From Alphaproteobacteria bacterium UBA6149 (GTDB lineage: Bacteria; Pseudomonadota; Alphaproteobacteria; Rickettsiales; UBA998), in contig DIUV01000054.1 of NCBI GenBank assembly GCA_002423155.1, forward strand, positions 19,745 through 55,167: a stretch of 35,423 nucleotides of DNA, in the 5' to 3' direction. Both the position numbers and the translations under genes were made by a program. Under the pieces are notes generated by a model. That model searched no databases, was not told the DNA's origin, and was given only the letters and a program-made list of their open reading frames with translations. This document shows, piece after piece, positions 1 to 6,827 of this stretch (positions within the stretch are counted from its first letter, which is position 1; each line of letters begins with the position of its first letter).

Positions 1-17
1 CGAATTTGTAGCCCCAG

Positions 18-40
18 ATCCCCGCTTAAAGAGCGGGGAT
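18..40. repeat. Small perfect hairpin at window edge
   Basis: ATCCCCGC and GCGGGGAT form an 8-bp perfect stem around a 7-nt loop. It is followed by GATGACGACGGAGAG, which recurs in inverted orientation at the right edge of the window (35400-35423) and in part near 15847. It belongs to the dispersed palindromes of this genome. There is no T-run, so it is not a normal terminator. Confidence 0.6.
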
Positions 41-91
41 GACGACGGAGAGTGCTGATATATATTGATAATTTTCCTTGAACAGTAGTGT

Positions 92-160
92 GCGCAGGCA
101 GGAATCTCTGTCACTCCAAACGAAGAATTAGCAAGCGAAAAAATAGATTCCTGCCTGCGC
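92..160. repeat. Dispersed palindromic element, type E
   Basis: Perfect 16-bp arms GCGCAGGCAGGAATCT (92-107) and AGATTCCTGCCTGCGC (145-160) enclose a core with CACTCCAAACGAAGAA and AAGCGAAAAA. A diverged copy lies at 15850-15950, where CACCCCAAACGAGGCA and AAGCGGAAAAAGAGATTC are recognisable. The arms differ between copies while the core is kept, as in families of structured palindromic repeats. The rest of 161-360 is AT-rich and holds no supported gene. Confidence 0.6.
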
Positions 161-450
161 AGTAATGACGACAGATATTATTGAAAAATAATAATTATTC
201 TATTATTAATAGCACTGTCATGCAGTGTACATAAAACAAATCAGCGACAATCGCTCCGCCTTCCTAAACCGCGCAGGCTGGATGGCACTTAGCAACGGAA
301 TTTCCAATATTGTATAGCCAAAGAACCAGCAACCACCCCCCAAAGAATTAACAAAATTTAATTCACATTTACAAAAAACTCTGCTACCATAAAAAAATTC
401 CTTACTGTTTATATAATTTCCACAAAGAAATTAGCAGCTTGGGATGAACC

Positions 451-521
451 CTTTATTTTACCTCATCTATTTGATGTAGAATAAAGATTATCCGTTTTTA
501 GCCCAAATTTTTTGGGTTTTT
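451..521 (+). promoter_or_regulatory. Leader hairpins with terminator-like stem in front of the 235-aa gene
   Basis: A hairpin pairs CTTTATTTTA (451-460) with TAGAATAAAG (477-486, one G-T pair), extended by CATC/GATG around a TATTT loop. It is followed at 502-516 by CCCAAA-TTT-TTTGGG and then TTTTT. This second stem has the form of an intrinsic terminator and ends directly before the AGGAGG ribosome binding site at 523-528, an arrangement typical of transcription attenuators. Upstream, CTGCTA (380-385) can pair with TAGCAG (432-437). No known riboswitch class was recognised. Confidence 0.45.
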
Positions 522-531
522 AGGAGGTTTT

Positions 532-1239
532 ATGCCTATATGTTTGATTCAAAGAATAACACTAGACGAGAACCAAGCGTACGATGTGTTATCAAAAAGA
601 AAAGATGGTCTGATTCACGAGGAAAGGTCGATTTCTGCTGTTGTAACTAACAATACAGGAAAAGACATTCAATTCAAAACCGTAATGAAAAACGGCAAAG
701 AAGAAGTGAAAAATGCCTGCCTTCCAGCTGGCTTTGCAGTGGTTATACAAGCGGACGGCGAAATAAACGTCCAAGTGGATAAAAACGGCAAACCAACTCA
801 TAACAAGCTGTATGATTTGGAAAACCCGCTATCTGTGGAAACTGCATTTATTATGGCAGCAACTCGTGGATTAACACTCCCGAACACAGCTCAAATCGAC
901 GCGGCTTTATTTGAGCTTAGCGTTGACTCAAGTTTGGCGGATCTGCCATGGGTCTATGCTGTTTCTAAAGGTCGCGTGATTCCATATCGCGTGGACTTTC
1001 AGATTGACTTGGCAAAACCCTCCTGGGGACCAGGTGGCGGACAATCGATGGAGCTTGACAGCTGTATGGTTGTCAACGTTCTGACAAACGAGGTCTATTG
1101 TATTGGCAGATCCGAGTTCGTGATGAACTGGGTTCAACACAAAGATCAAAGCCTTAATGCAACAGATCTGTGGGCTAAAATTCCACTCATCACAGAAGAC
1201 CAACTGTCCGCGATGGCAGTAGAAGAAGAAACTGAATAG
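532..1239 (+). CDS. Hypothetical protein, 235 aa
   Basis: The product is not recognised. The ATG has a strong AGGAGG site four bases upstream, and codon use is even throughout, so the gene is well supported. The protein is soluble, with no signal peptide or membrane segment. Residues 1-90 look like mixed strands, including an SAVVTNNTGKDIQF stretch that could belong to a beta-sandwich. The middle (about 95-200) contains a Gly-rich GPGGGQSMELDSC segment, and the C-terminus is acidic (AVEEETE). It stands alone between its own leader and its own terminator, like the three genes that follow it. It lacks the three-way-junction leader of those genes. Function unknown. Confidence 0.75.
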   Translation: MPICLIQRITLDENQAYDVLSKRKDGLIHEERSISAVVTNNTGKDIQFKTVMKNGKEEVKNACLPAGFAVVIQADGEINVQVDKNGKPTHNKLYDLENPLSVETAFIMAATRGLTLPNTAQIDAALFELSVDSSLADLPWVYAVSKGRVIPYRVDFQIDLAKPSWGPGGGQSMELDSCMVVNVLTNEVYCIGRSEFVMNWVQHKDQSLNATDLWAKIPLITEDQLSAMAVEEETE

Positions 1240-1250
1240 TTGATTCGGAC

Positions 1251-1288
1251 AAAACCCCAAATCCTCACTGATTCTGGGGTTTTGTTTT
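1251..1288 (+). terminator. Intrinsic terminator of the 235-aa gene
   Basis: AAAACCCCA pairs with TGGGGTTTT and is followed by GTTTT. It begins 12 bases after the stop codon. Confidence 0.8.
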
Positions 1289-1318
1289 ATCCACTCACCA
1301 GCCACCCCCACAAAAAAC

Positions 1319-1347
1319 TTGCCTTAACAACAATTAACCTCTAAATT
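1319..1347 (+). promoter_or_regulatory. Promoter candidate of the P-II-like gene
   Basis: TTGCCT (1319-1324), a 17-bp spacer and TAAATT (1342-1347). The same boxes and spacing recur at 1970-1998 before the 337-aa gene. Transcription would start close to 1354, exactly where the conserved leader structure begins. Confidence 0.5.
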
Positions 1348-1353
1348 CCCCCA

Positions 1354-1427
1354 CGCAATTGCATATCTCATAAAATCCACCGCAAAAAGTGGCAGAGTTA
1401 GCTATTACCCATGAGGTATCAATTGTT
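1354..1427 (+). ncRNA. Three-way-junction leader RNA, copy A
   Basis: An outer stem pairs GCAATTG (1355-1361) with CAATTGT (1420-1426). Inside lie a hairpin CCAC-loop-GTGG flanked by CTC/GAG, and a second small hairpin TACC-catga-GGTA. Related copies at 2005-2078 and 3246-3322 keep the same order of stems with changed base pairs. A GGAAATTTCCTTTTTT stretch (1481-1496) follows, with similar sequence after the other copies. This copy precedes a P-II gene that is unrelated to the other two downstream genes, so the leader is probably a cis-regulatory RNA and not a by-product of gene duplication. Confidence 0.6.
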
Positions 1428-1525
1428 AAACTTATAACCAACCATTTTTAATCATAAAAATGCGCAACTTATAAGCATATGGAAATTTCCTTTTTTAAAA
1501 AATTATCCCAAGGAGGATTAAACTG

Positions 1526-1882
1526 ATGAATACAAAACCGCTTTTTTTAATAACCGCCCTAATTCGCCCAGAAAAGTTAGACAATGTCGTAACCGCCCTC
1601 CATGAAGTAGGCGTAAACGGCATAACTACAACGGAAAAAAGGTTCTTTAGTCGCAATACATCACACACAGAAATCTACCGCGCGGCAGAGTACGTGGTTA
1701 AACATGTACTCAGACTGCAAGTAGAAATGTTGGTTGATGAAAAAACCAAAGAGCGAGCATTAGAAGCTTTAATTACAGCAACTAATGATGACAATGTCAT
1801 TAACGACGGCAAAATATGGATTATCCCCGTAGAACAGGTAATCCGCATCCGCACGGGCGAAACTGGCGCTGAGGCATTATAA
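1526..1882 (+). CDS. Divergent P-II family signal-transduction protein
   Basis: At 118 aa it is close to GlnB/GlnK length (112). The family framework is clear: an N-terminal strand with RPEKLDNVVTALHEVG, a T-loop with TEIYRAAEYVV, and the C-terminal signature PVEQVIRIRTGETGAEAL. Tyr56 corresponds to the uridylylated Tyr51. The start of the T-loop is abnormal: the usual GFGRQKG is replaced by FFSRNTS, so the Gln39 that helps bind Mg and 2-oxoglutarate is Asn44, and the neighbouring glycines are gone. The B-loop (NDDNVINDGK) is one residue longer than usual. P-II proteins normally bind ATP/ADP and 2-oxoglutarate and control nitrogen-related targets; altered ligand sensing is inferred here. No amtB or glnA is adjacent. 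The start is preceded by AAGGAGG. Confidence 0.9.
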   Translation: MNTKPLFLITALIRPEKLDNVVTALHEVGVNGITTTEKRFFSRNTSHTEIYRAAEYVVKHVLRLQVEMLVDEKTKERALEALITATNDDNVINDGKIWIIPVEQVIRIRTGETGAEAL

Positions 1883-1912
1883 ACCTAATTAAAATCAGCT
1901 AAACCAAAAACC

Positions 1913-1948
1913 AACAACCCCCTTTTTTATAATAAAAAGGGGGTTGTT
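1913..1948 (+). terminator. Terminator of the P-II-like gene
   Basis: AACAACCCCCTTTTT and AAAAAGGGGGTTGTT form a perfect 15-bp stem with a TATAAT loop. The T-run lies inside the stem and not after it, so it could act in either direction. Confidence 0.65.
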
Positions 1949-1969
1949 CACATCTCCCCAACAAAAAAC

Positions 1970-1998
1970 TTGCCTTAACAATAATTAACCTCTAAATT
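1970..1998 (+). promoter_or_regulatory. Promoter candidate of the 337-aa gene
   Basis: TTGCCT, 17-bp spacer, TAAATT: the same arrangement and nearly the same sequence as at 1319-1347, again ending just before the leader RNA. Confidence 0.5.
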
Positions 1999-2004
1999 CC
2001 CCCT

Positions 2005-2078
2005 CGCAATTGTATATCTCACCAAAAGCCCTGCGCAAATCAGGGCGAGTTATCTACACCCAAGGGGTAATAATTGCA
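2005..2078 (+). ncRNA. Three-way-junction leader RNA, copy B
   Basis: The outer stem pairs GCAATTG with TAATTGC. The inner hairpin GCCCTG-cgcaaat-CAGGGC is flanked by CTC/GAG, and a CC-rich/GG-rich mini-hairpin follows (ACCCAAGGGGT). Compared with copy A, the inner stem has changed on both strands, which is what base-pair covariation looks like. AGGAGCTTTTTCC and a pyrimidine run follow, as in the other copies. Confidence 0.6.
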
Positions 2079-2119
2079 TTTACAGGAGCTTTTTCCTTTC
2101 TTTTATCAGGAGCTTTATT

Positions 2120-3133
2120 ATGAGCGAAAAAAACATTTCAACCCAAACACCTCCAATAATCTTTGGTCATTCGGATCCCGATGTCCAAAAAGGACATTTG
2201 GGAAACATAATCGCCAATCAATTGTTTTATTTTCAAGAATTGGAATGCATCAACATATCAAAAGACGGCAGGCATCAAAGCAAGGATGGTTGCTTACACG
2301 ATTTTGAAGCTTTGCTGAGCACATACCAGTTCGGAATATGTGAAGCAAGCGCCGATGATATTCCAGGGCAACATAGCATAAATTCTACCAAACGCAGTTT
2401 ACGCGATTTGTGTGTGGCAAGTTCAGCTTTAACGAGTTCATATCGTTCAAGCTTGGGAACGGACAACAAGATACTCCAATATCTTGGCGGCTGCCCACAA
2501 AAAGAATTTGCTCATGTAACAACCAGCCCCAATAAAAAAAGATTTTTGGAATCTCAAACAACCACTAATCTTGCTGAAGTTCGCAAGTTTGCCCAGTCAG
2601 CTATCAAAATAGCTGCTGCAAATAACTTGGAAATTATTTTGCTAAATAGCGATGATGGCTGGAAATCAGAGGAAGTTTTTTTGGGGGAAATAAAAAAATA
2701 TCTGAATAAAATTAATGTTAGTTGCCGTATTTTATACGGCATCAGCAGTAATTTACACAGAAAGAACAGTCTGTTCGTGTGTAATTTTTCTACGGGGCAA
2801 CGCGCAGTAGAATTACTACCCTTCGTAAATGAGTCAGTAATTTGCGGTGCGATTATTCAAACCGCAAACAAAAAATTCTATTTCGAAGAACCACGCAGAA
2901 ATTCTGGGGATGATTTAATCAAAAAAGCCCTACCCTTAATTATCGGCTTCGCCGAAATGATAGGAATGGCAAACCCAGGAGAAAAGGCAAGATGTAATGT
3001 GATAATTCACGCAGCATTAGATTATTACTTCATGAGTCGCGATGATATTTTTGCAGAGAAAATAGCAGAAAGACTCACTCTGCATCGTATGCTTGCCTAT
3101 GTTAGATCAGCATCGGATAACATACATTTTTAA
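2120..3133 (+). CDS. Hypothetical protein, 337 aa, paralog of the next gene
   Basis: Not recognised. The start ATG has CAGGAGC eight bases upstream. The protein appears soluble. Its C-terminal half matches the 285-aa product of 3371-4228: SLFVCNFSTGQ against GLFVANNQTGE, then GDDLIKKALPLIIGFAEMIG against GDIVKDALCIMTGIAESLL, then AALDYYFMS against NAHDYYLSG. The N-terminal half (1-150) is Ser/Asp-rich and differs. The order of a strand-rich centre, a G-D-rich turn and a long helix loosely recalls isocitrate/isopropylmalate dehydrogenases, but no catalytic motif is intact, so this is only a hint. It is transcribed alone behind leader copy B. Confidence 0.8.
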   Translation: MSEKNISTQTPPIIFGHSDPDVQKGHLGNIIANQLFYFQELECINISKDGRHQSKDGCLHDFEALLSTYQFGICEASADDIPGQHSINSTKRSLRDLCVASSALTSSYRSSLGTDNKILQYLGGCPQKEFAHVTTSPNKKRFLESQTTTNLAEVRKFAQSAIKIAAANNLEIILLNSDDGWKSEEVFLGEIKKYLNKINVSCRILYGISSNLHRKNSLFVCNFSTGQRAVELLPFVNESVICGAIIQTANKKFYFEEPRRNSGDDLIKKALPLIIGFAEMIGMANPGEKARCNVIIHAALDYYFMSRDDIFAEKIAERLTLHRMLAYVRSASDNIHF

Positions 3134-3143
3134 ACTTTATCTT

Positions 3144-3174
3144 CCCCTTTGTTTTTATACCAAAAACAAAGGGG
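3144..3174 (+). terminator. Terminator of the 337-aa gene
   Basis: CCCCTTTGTTTTT pairs with AAAAACAAAGGGG around a short loop. There is no T-run beyond the stem. Confidence 0.6.
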
Positions 3175-3245
3175 AGGCATAAAAAAATCTCCCCCAAAAC
3201 AAAATCTGTAACCAAACCGTAACAATCCCCCCATATATTCCCCCT

Positions 3246-3322
3246 CGCAATTGTATATCTCATTAAAAAATCCCAACTAAAAAGCTGGGGCGAGGTATCT
3301 AAACCATTGGGTTATACTTTGC
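3246..3322 (+). ncRNA. Three-way-junction leader RNA, copy C
   Basis: GCAA/TTGC outer stem. ATATCTC (3255-3261) pairs fully with GAGGTAT (3292-3298) around a CCCA/TGGG hairpin. The AACC-attg-GGTT mini-hairpin follows. The 5' boundary (CCCCCTCGCAATTGTATATC) is almost identical to copy B. AGGAATTTTCCTTTCGTTT follows at the place of the GGAA...TTCC stretch in copies A and B. Confidence 0.6.
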
Positions 3323-3370
3323 ACTTACAGGAATTTTCCTTTCGTTTATCAGGCTCGGGAGGGCCATTTT

Positions 3371-4228
3371 ATGTTGACAGCAAACACAGATAATACATTG
3401 ATATGTTTTAACGGAAACCTGTTACAAGCAATGATTGCAAAGGCATTGTTTTCGCAGTTCAAGTTAAAATTTGTGGATAATTATAATGGCGAGAAAGGCT
3501 ATATTTTTGACACTACTAACACGGTAGCAAAAAAAATCGACGCCCCTTTTGCCATCGTAACTATTTTGTCAAATCCAAGCGGAGACATGCCATCTTATGT
3601 CGTAAGCTATCCTTACACAGACTTCATGAACATAGCAGGAAAGCCTCTCATAGCTGGCATACTGCGTGTGATTGATGATTTTCAAGATGTCAATGTTTTT
3701 GGTTATATCTGTTCGCAGGTACAAAAACAAACAGGCTTAAGTCTAACCACAATCTTATACAATCCCGATGACCAGATGGAATTCGGTCTTGTTGATTTAC
3801 TAAACAAACTGTTTTTACAGCACAACTGCAAAAACACTGTTTCAATTGGATTAAGCGCATTAAAAGAAGATGGCTTGTTTGTTGCCAATAATCAAACTGG
3901 CGAGCTAATTATGGATATCAAAGTTGATATCCTTGGATACACAATTTGCGGCAATTTTGTCATCGGCAACTCAGTTACTGTCTATTCAACGCCAGTTGAC
4001 CATGGAGAAGGCGACATCGTCAAAGATGCATTATGCATAATGACGGGCATTGCCGAGTCTCTCTTGTCAATGCAGCCAAAAGCACAGCAAGCTGGAATTC
4101 TCAATGGCATAATCGATAATGCCCATGATTATTATCTTTCAGGATTGGCAAAAGACCAACAATCTGACGAAGATAAAGTCAAAGACATGATTGGCTATGT
4201 ACAAGGAATGATTACCGAGTTGGTATAA
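3371..4228 (+). CDS. Hypothetical protein, 285 aa, paralog of the preceding gene
   Basis: Not recognised. Start ATG behind CGGGAGGG. No signal peptide; predicted cytosolic. Residues about 165-285 are homologous to the C-terminal half of the 337-aa protein (matching FVANNQTGE, GDIVKDAL and DYYLSG blocks). The N-terminal half begins with NTDNTLICFNGNLLQAMIAK and has no obvious counterpart there. A resemblance to the small-domain layout of isopropylmalate dehydrogenases (VDHGEGDIV near the place of the family's HGSAPDI motif) is weak and unproven. It is the last gene of the left block and converges on the phage NlpC gene 64 bases away. Confidence 0.8.
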   Translation: MLTANTDNTLICFNGNLLQAMIAKALFSQFKLKFVDNYNGEKGYIFDTTNTVAKKIDAPFAIVTILSNPSGDMPSYVVSYPYTDFMNIAGKPLIAGILRVIDDFQDVNVFGYICSQVQKQTGLSLTTILYNPDDQMEFGLVDLLNKLFLQHNCKNTVSIGLSALKEDGLFVANNQTGELIMDIKVDILGYTICGNFVIGNSVTVYSTPVDHGEGDIVKDALCIMTGIAESLLSMQPKAQQAGILNGIIDNAHDYYLSGLAKDQQSDEDKVKDMIGYVQGMITELV

Positions 4229-4292
4229 ACCTTTTTTTTAACTTTCAAATTGGGGGGCAAGAGCAATCTCTTGCTCCTTCATTATAAATACA

Positions 4293-4724
4293 TCAAACAA
4301 ACCGCCAAACCCCAACCATCCGCCGCTGCCAAACCGCATCCAACCGATGCTCCACCACTTTCCCAATATCTTCCGTACAGTGCAACAAGCCAAACCCAGC
4401 ACCACCAGAACCTCCAACCACATAATCCGTCAACAACCCCACATGCTGCGGCTCACGCACCAAGCGAAACAACGCCACATCACCTGCACGTGCATCCAAA
4501 AAATCCACCGCCAATAAATGCTTATTCAAAACCGCAACCAACAAATCCCCACTCGGCAACCGCGAATAATCCGTACGATCCGCACGCACCACATCCATCC
4601 CCAACTGCTCCGCCACACACATCAACACCCCCACACAATCCACCCCCGCCTGGCTACGCCCCTGATGCAAAAACGGCACGCCCAACCAGTTACGTGCGGT
4701 GGCTACAATATCATCATTCATCAC
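4293..4724 (-). CDS. Phage/GTA tail-tip NlpC/P60 peptidase (GTA gp14-like)
   Basis: The 143-aa product belongs to the phage NlpC/P60 group found at the tail tip of lambda-like phages and GTAs, where it cuts peptidoglycan peptides during DNA entry. The catalytic Cys30 (GVDCVGVL) and His94 (EPQHVGLLTD) are visible, and His115 (LLHCTE) is likely the third triad residue. The WLGVPFLHQGRSQAGVDC entry and the terminal WRFV are typical. The start overlaps the DUF2163 gene by four bases (ATGA), as expected for a translationally coupled tail-tip pair. In GTA-type clusters a very large gp15-like gene follows; here a convergent non-phage gene follows instead. Confidence 0.9.
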   Translation of the reverse strand: MMNDDIVATARNWLGVPFLHQGRSQAGVDCVGVLMCVAEQLGMDVVRADRTDYSRLPSGDLLVAVLNKHLLAVDFLDARAGDVALFRLVREPQHVGLLTDYVVGGSGGAGFGLLHCTEDIGKVVEHRLDAVWQRRMVGVWRFV

Positions 4725-5566
4725 CTAAAAGTCCCCGAAGTCTGCAATATAGCATCCATCCCAGGCACATGCGGCTCCCCCCGAAAATTCACCCCATTAT
4801 TAAATTTGCTCAAACAAGTAGAGAATGCTTTATCACACCCCGCAATCACCGTAAAACCATCGCCAATTTGCACATTATGCGGCATAGGCAAAACCAAACT
4901 AAGCTGCCCATTTAAAAAATCCTTCACCTCCATCTGCAAGCCCACATTCGCTCCCGAACTCCAATTCACCTGCCCGCCCGAAAAATATCCTGCCGATTGA
5001 GTAAGCGCAGCACACTTAAAAATCTGTTGACTAACCACCGAACTCACCACCCCAGAAAAACTAAACCCCGCCAGCGCCACCTTACACCGCGCATCCCCCA
5101 AATTCGCCCGACATCCGGGAGAAAAAACCTCCCCAAAATTCTGCTGCAATTTCTGCGAAAGCCCACGCACTTCCGCCACAAATTGATTACGCTGAAAAGA
5201 AACCTCCCCCAACCAACCCCGCTTTATCACCAACGAACCTTGGCTTAAATCCATATAATTCACCAACGAAATCAAAACTTCCGCATAATCATATTTCCCC
5301 GCCAACAAATCGCCTTCGCTAATACTCGCCGCATCCAAAACCCCATCCAATTCCAAGTTAGAAACCGAAAAATCTCCTTTAAGCGCCACATCCGAAGGCG
5401 TAAACCCCGTCGCCGCCAGATAATCCGCCCCCTCCAACGTCAAATCCGCCACCGCATCCGTAAACCCCAACACCACTCCATCGCGGCGCGTAAGCTTCCA
5501 AATAGTTGCAATACTAGTAGTTTCCAACCCAAAATGAGCTTGCAACGCAGGAGTGATATTACGCAT
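4721..5566 (-). CDS. DUF2163 family tail protein (GTA gp13-like)
   Basis: The 281-aa protein has the layout of the DUF2163/TIGR02218 family, a hub component of siphophage and GTA baseplates. Residues 1-160 hold the repeated TLEGADYLAATGFTPSDVAL-type segments. The centre has the Cys motif FSPGCRANLGDARCKVAL, and the C-terminal region ends with GCDKAFSTCLSKFNNGVNFRGEPHVPG-type sequence around residues 250-275. These cysteines are characteristic; in the GTA homolog they bind an iron-sulfur cluster. It is coupled to the NlpC gene. Upstream, a 104-aa non-virion gene with its own terminator separates it from DUF2460, normally its direct neighbour. Confidence 0.9.
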   Translation of the reverse strand: MRNITPALQAHFGLETTSIATIWKLTRRDGVVLGFTDAVADLTLEGADYLAATGFTPSDVALKGDFSVSNLELDGVLDAASISEGDLLAGKYDYAEVLISLVNYMDLSQGSLVIKRGWLGEVSFQRNQFVAEVRGLSQKLQQNFGEVFSPGCRANLGDARCKVALAGFSFSGVVSSVVSQQIFKCAALTQSAGYFSGGQVNWSSGANVGLQMEVKDFLNGQLSLVLPMPHNVQIGDGFTVIAGCDKAFSTCLSKFNNGVNFRGEPHVPGMDAILQTSGTFR

Positions 5567-5595
5567 TTCATACCTTCAAATTATCATTAAAACAC

Positions 5596-5630
5596 AAAAA
5601 ACCCCACGCCAAAACGGCGCAGGGTTTTTT
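5596..5630 (-). terminator. Intrinsic terminator after the 104-aa gene
   Basis: AAAAACCC..GCGCCG pairs with its complement and is flanked by A-runs and T-runs, so it can work on both strands. It lies ten bases past the stop of the minus-strand 104-aa gene and would also cut phage transcription before DUF2163. Confidence 0.75.
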
Positions 5631-5639
5631 ATCACTCAA

Positions 5640-5954
5640 TCAAATCAAACAACATGCATCTACACGATGCATGCCGCTTTCTATCAACAACCAGCCCAAT
5701 AAATCATGGGCATAGTCGCTTCTCCCATTTATGGCGACCTGTTGCCCGCCAAAAAACACGGAAGTCGCCTGCAAAAGCTCCTCCCTCTTAGTCAAACTGA
5801 CAGAAGCAACCAGCCCCAAATCATCCCTGACAATCTCTACATCCCATCCCTGAGCCTTCAACCCAGCGATAATAAGATCCGACTCCTTATCAGAAAAGAA
5901 AATGGAACAAAAATCAACAACCAACGCCCAAGCGTTAAAAAAGATAGTTCTCAT
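5640..5954 (-). CDS. Hypothetical protein, 104 aa, inserted in tail module
   Basis: Not recognised. The start ATG has GGAG seven bases upstream. The protein is a small, mixed alpha/beta domain with the segment SDLIIAGLKAQGWDVEIVRD, followed by a predicted strand and DYAHDLLGWLLIESG. The pattern faintly recalls small RNase-inhibitor-like or DUF folds, but no family can be claimed. It sits between DUF2460 and DUF2163, where RcGTA-like clusters have no gene, and carries its own terminator, so it is likely cargo and not a virion part. Confidence 0.6.
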   Translation of the reverse strand: MRTIFFNAWALVVDFCSIFFSDKESDLIIAGLKAQGWDVEIVRDDLGLVASVSLTKREELLQATSVFFGGQQVAINGRSDYAHDLLGWLLIESGMHRVDACCLI

Positions 5955-6092
5955 GACACTACTCCGCGAATTTTATGCTCATCCTGCAAAAAAATTCGCC
6001 CAGATAAAAAATAGCCTCCTATGGCTATAGGTAAAAAATATATTAACCATATAGCAAATATAAGTTAATATGTCTAATGATTTATTTAACAA

Positions 6093-6710
6093 TCAAACCC
6101 TAACCTCCACCAACCGAATCTCTGGCACAGAATACTCACTAAAATTATCAATAGTCACTGGCAAATAGTCCAAATCAAAACGCACCGGCACATCAAACTC
6201 ACAATCCGCACTCACCACCACCCCAACAGCAGGCGCAGTAACAAAGCTAACCAAACCACTATTATAATCAACCGTATAATGCGTCCCCAAAACTTTCAAA
6301 ACCCCATTCAAATAAACCGCCAACGGCGTTTTCTCCGCCGCCACCACAACCTTATTCAAACTCCGATATTCCGTAACCGCCCCACTAACATAAGCCTTAC
6401 GCAACTGAAAATCCTGACATACCCCATCACCCACACCCAAATTCTGCCCCAAAGCAGTATAATCCGCCCAATCCTTAAACCGAAACCCATTAGCCTTACC
6501 CTTACGCGCCCGAAAAAACGCCAAAAGCACCGCAATCGCAGTCTTATCCCGCAAAATATGCGAAACATTATACTTCATCCGCGGCAAAGCCCAATTAACA
6601 TTCCGCTTCTCAAACCCACTATATAATTCAATAATATCAGTAGAATATTCCGCCCCACCCTGCGCCCCAAAACTAATATTTTCAGGAAATCTTATCTCAT
6701 CAAATGCCAT
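6093..6710 (-). CDS. DUF2460 tail protein (GTA gp12-like, distal tail)
   Basis: The 205-aa protein is a confident match to DUF2460/TIGR02217. It starts MAFDEIRFPENISFGAQGG, contains the family's DIIELYSGFEKRNVNWALPR stretch, the FFRARKGKANGFRFKDWADY block near residues 65-85, and ends with FDLDYLPVTIDNF and the terminal EIRLVEVRV. It forms the distal tail ring joining the tail tube to the hub. The length is standard (about 200-210 aa). The ribosome binding site is weak (AAGAAAG). A palindromic repeat lies directly upstream, between it and the tape-measure-like gene. Confidence 0.93.
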   Translation of the reverse strand: MAFDEIRFPENISFGAQGGAEYSTDIIELYSGFEKRNVNWALPRMKYNVSHILRDKTAIAVLLAFFRARKGKANGFRFKDWADYTALGQNLGVGDGVCQDFQLRKAYVSGAVTEYRSLNKVVVAAEKTPLAVYLNGVLKVLGTHYTVDYNSGLVSFVTAPAVGVVVSADCEFDVPVRFDLDYLPVTIDNFSEYSVPEIRLVEVRV

Positions 6711-6728
6711 GTTTTTACTTTCTTTTTA

Positions 6729-6789
6729 CCCCCTCTCCCCCTCTTTTTAGAAAAAATGGGGGAGAGGGATGGGGTGAGGGAAGCCTCCA
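6729..6789. repeat. Dispersed GC-rich palindrome (CCCTCTCCC family), copy 1
   Basis: CCCCCTCTCCCCCTC pairs with GAGGG...GGGGGAGAGGG and is followed by the family tail GGGGTGAGGGAAGCCTCC. The same sequence family occurs at 8091-8139, 14101-14147, 14169-14213, 20692-20731 and 21051-21095. When translated in one frame it gives the PHPDPLPEGEG-type signature seen in many bacterial genomes. Confidence 0.75.
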
Positions 6790-6827
6790 CAAAAGAGAGG
6801 TCAATAATTACAATAAAAATATATCAA

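Noticed and set aside
244..318. Open frame reading ISDNRSAFLNRAGWMALSNG before a stop
   Set aside because: It looks protein-like and may be the end of a decayed gene, but it is about 25 codons long, has no start and matches nothing I can name.
4257..4277. GAGCAA-tctc-TTGCTC hairpin as terminator of the 285-aa gene
   Set aside because: The stem is real, but no T-run follows on either strand, so a terminator call is not supported.
4250..5248. Long plus-strand open frames rich in Pro, His and Thr
   Set aside because: They are antisense shadows of the NlpC and DUF2163 genes, whose family motifs are clear.
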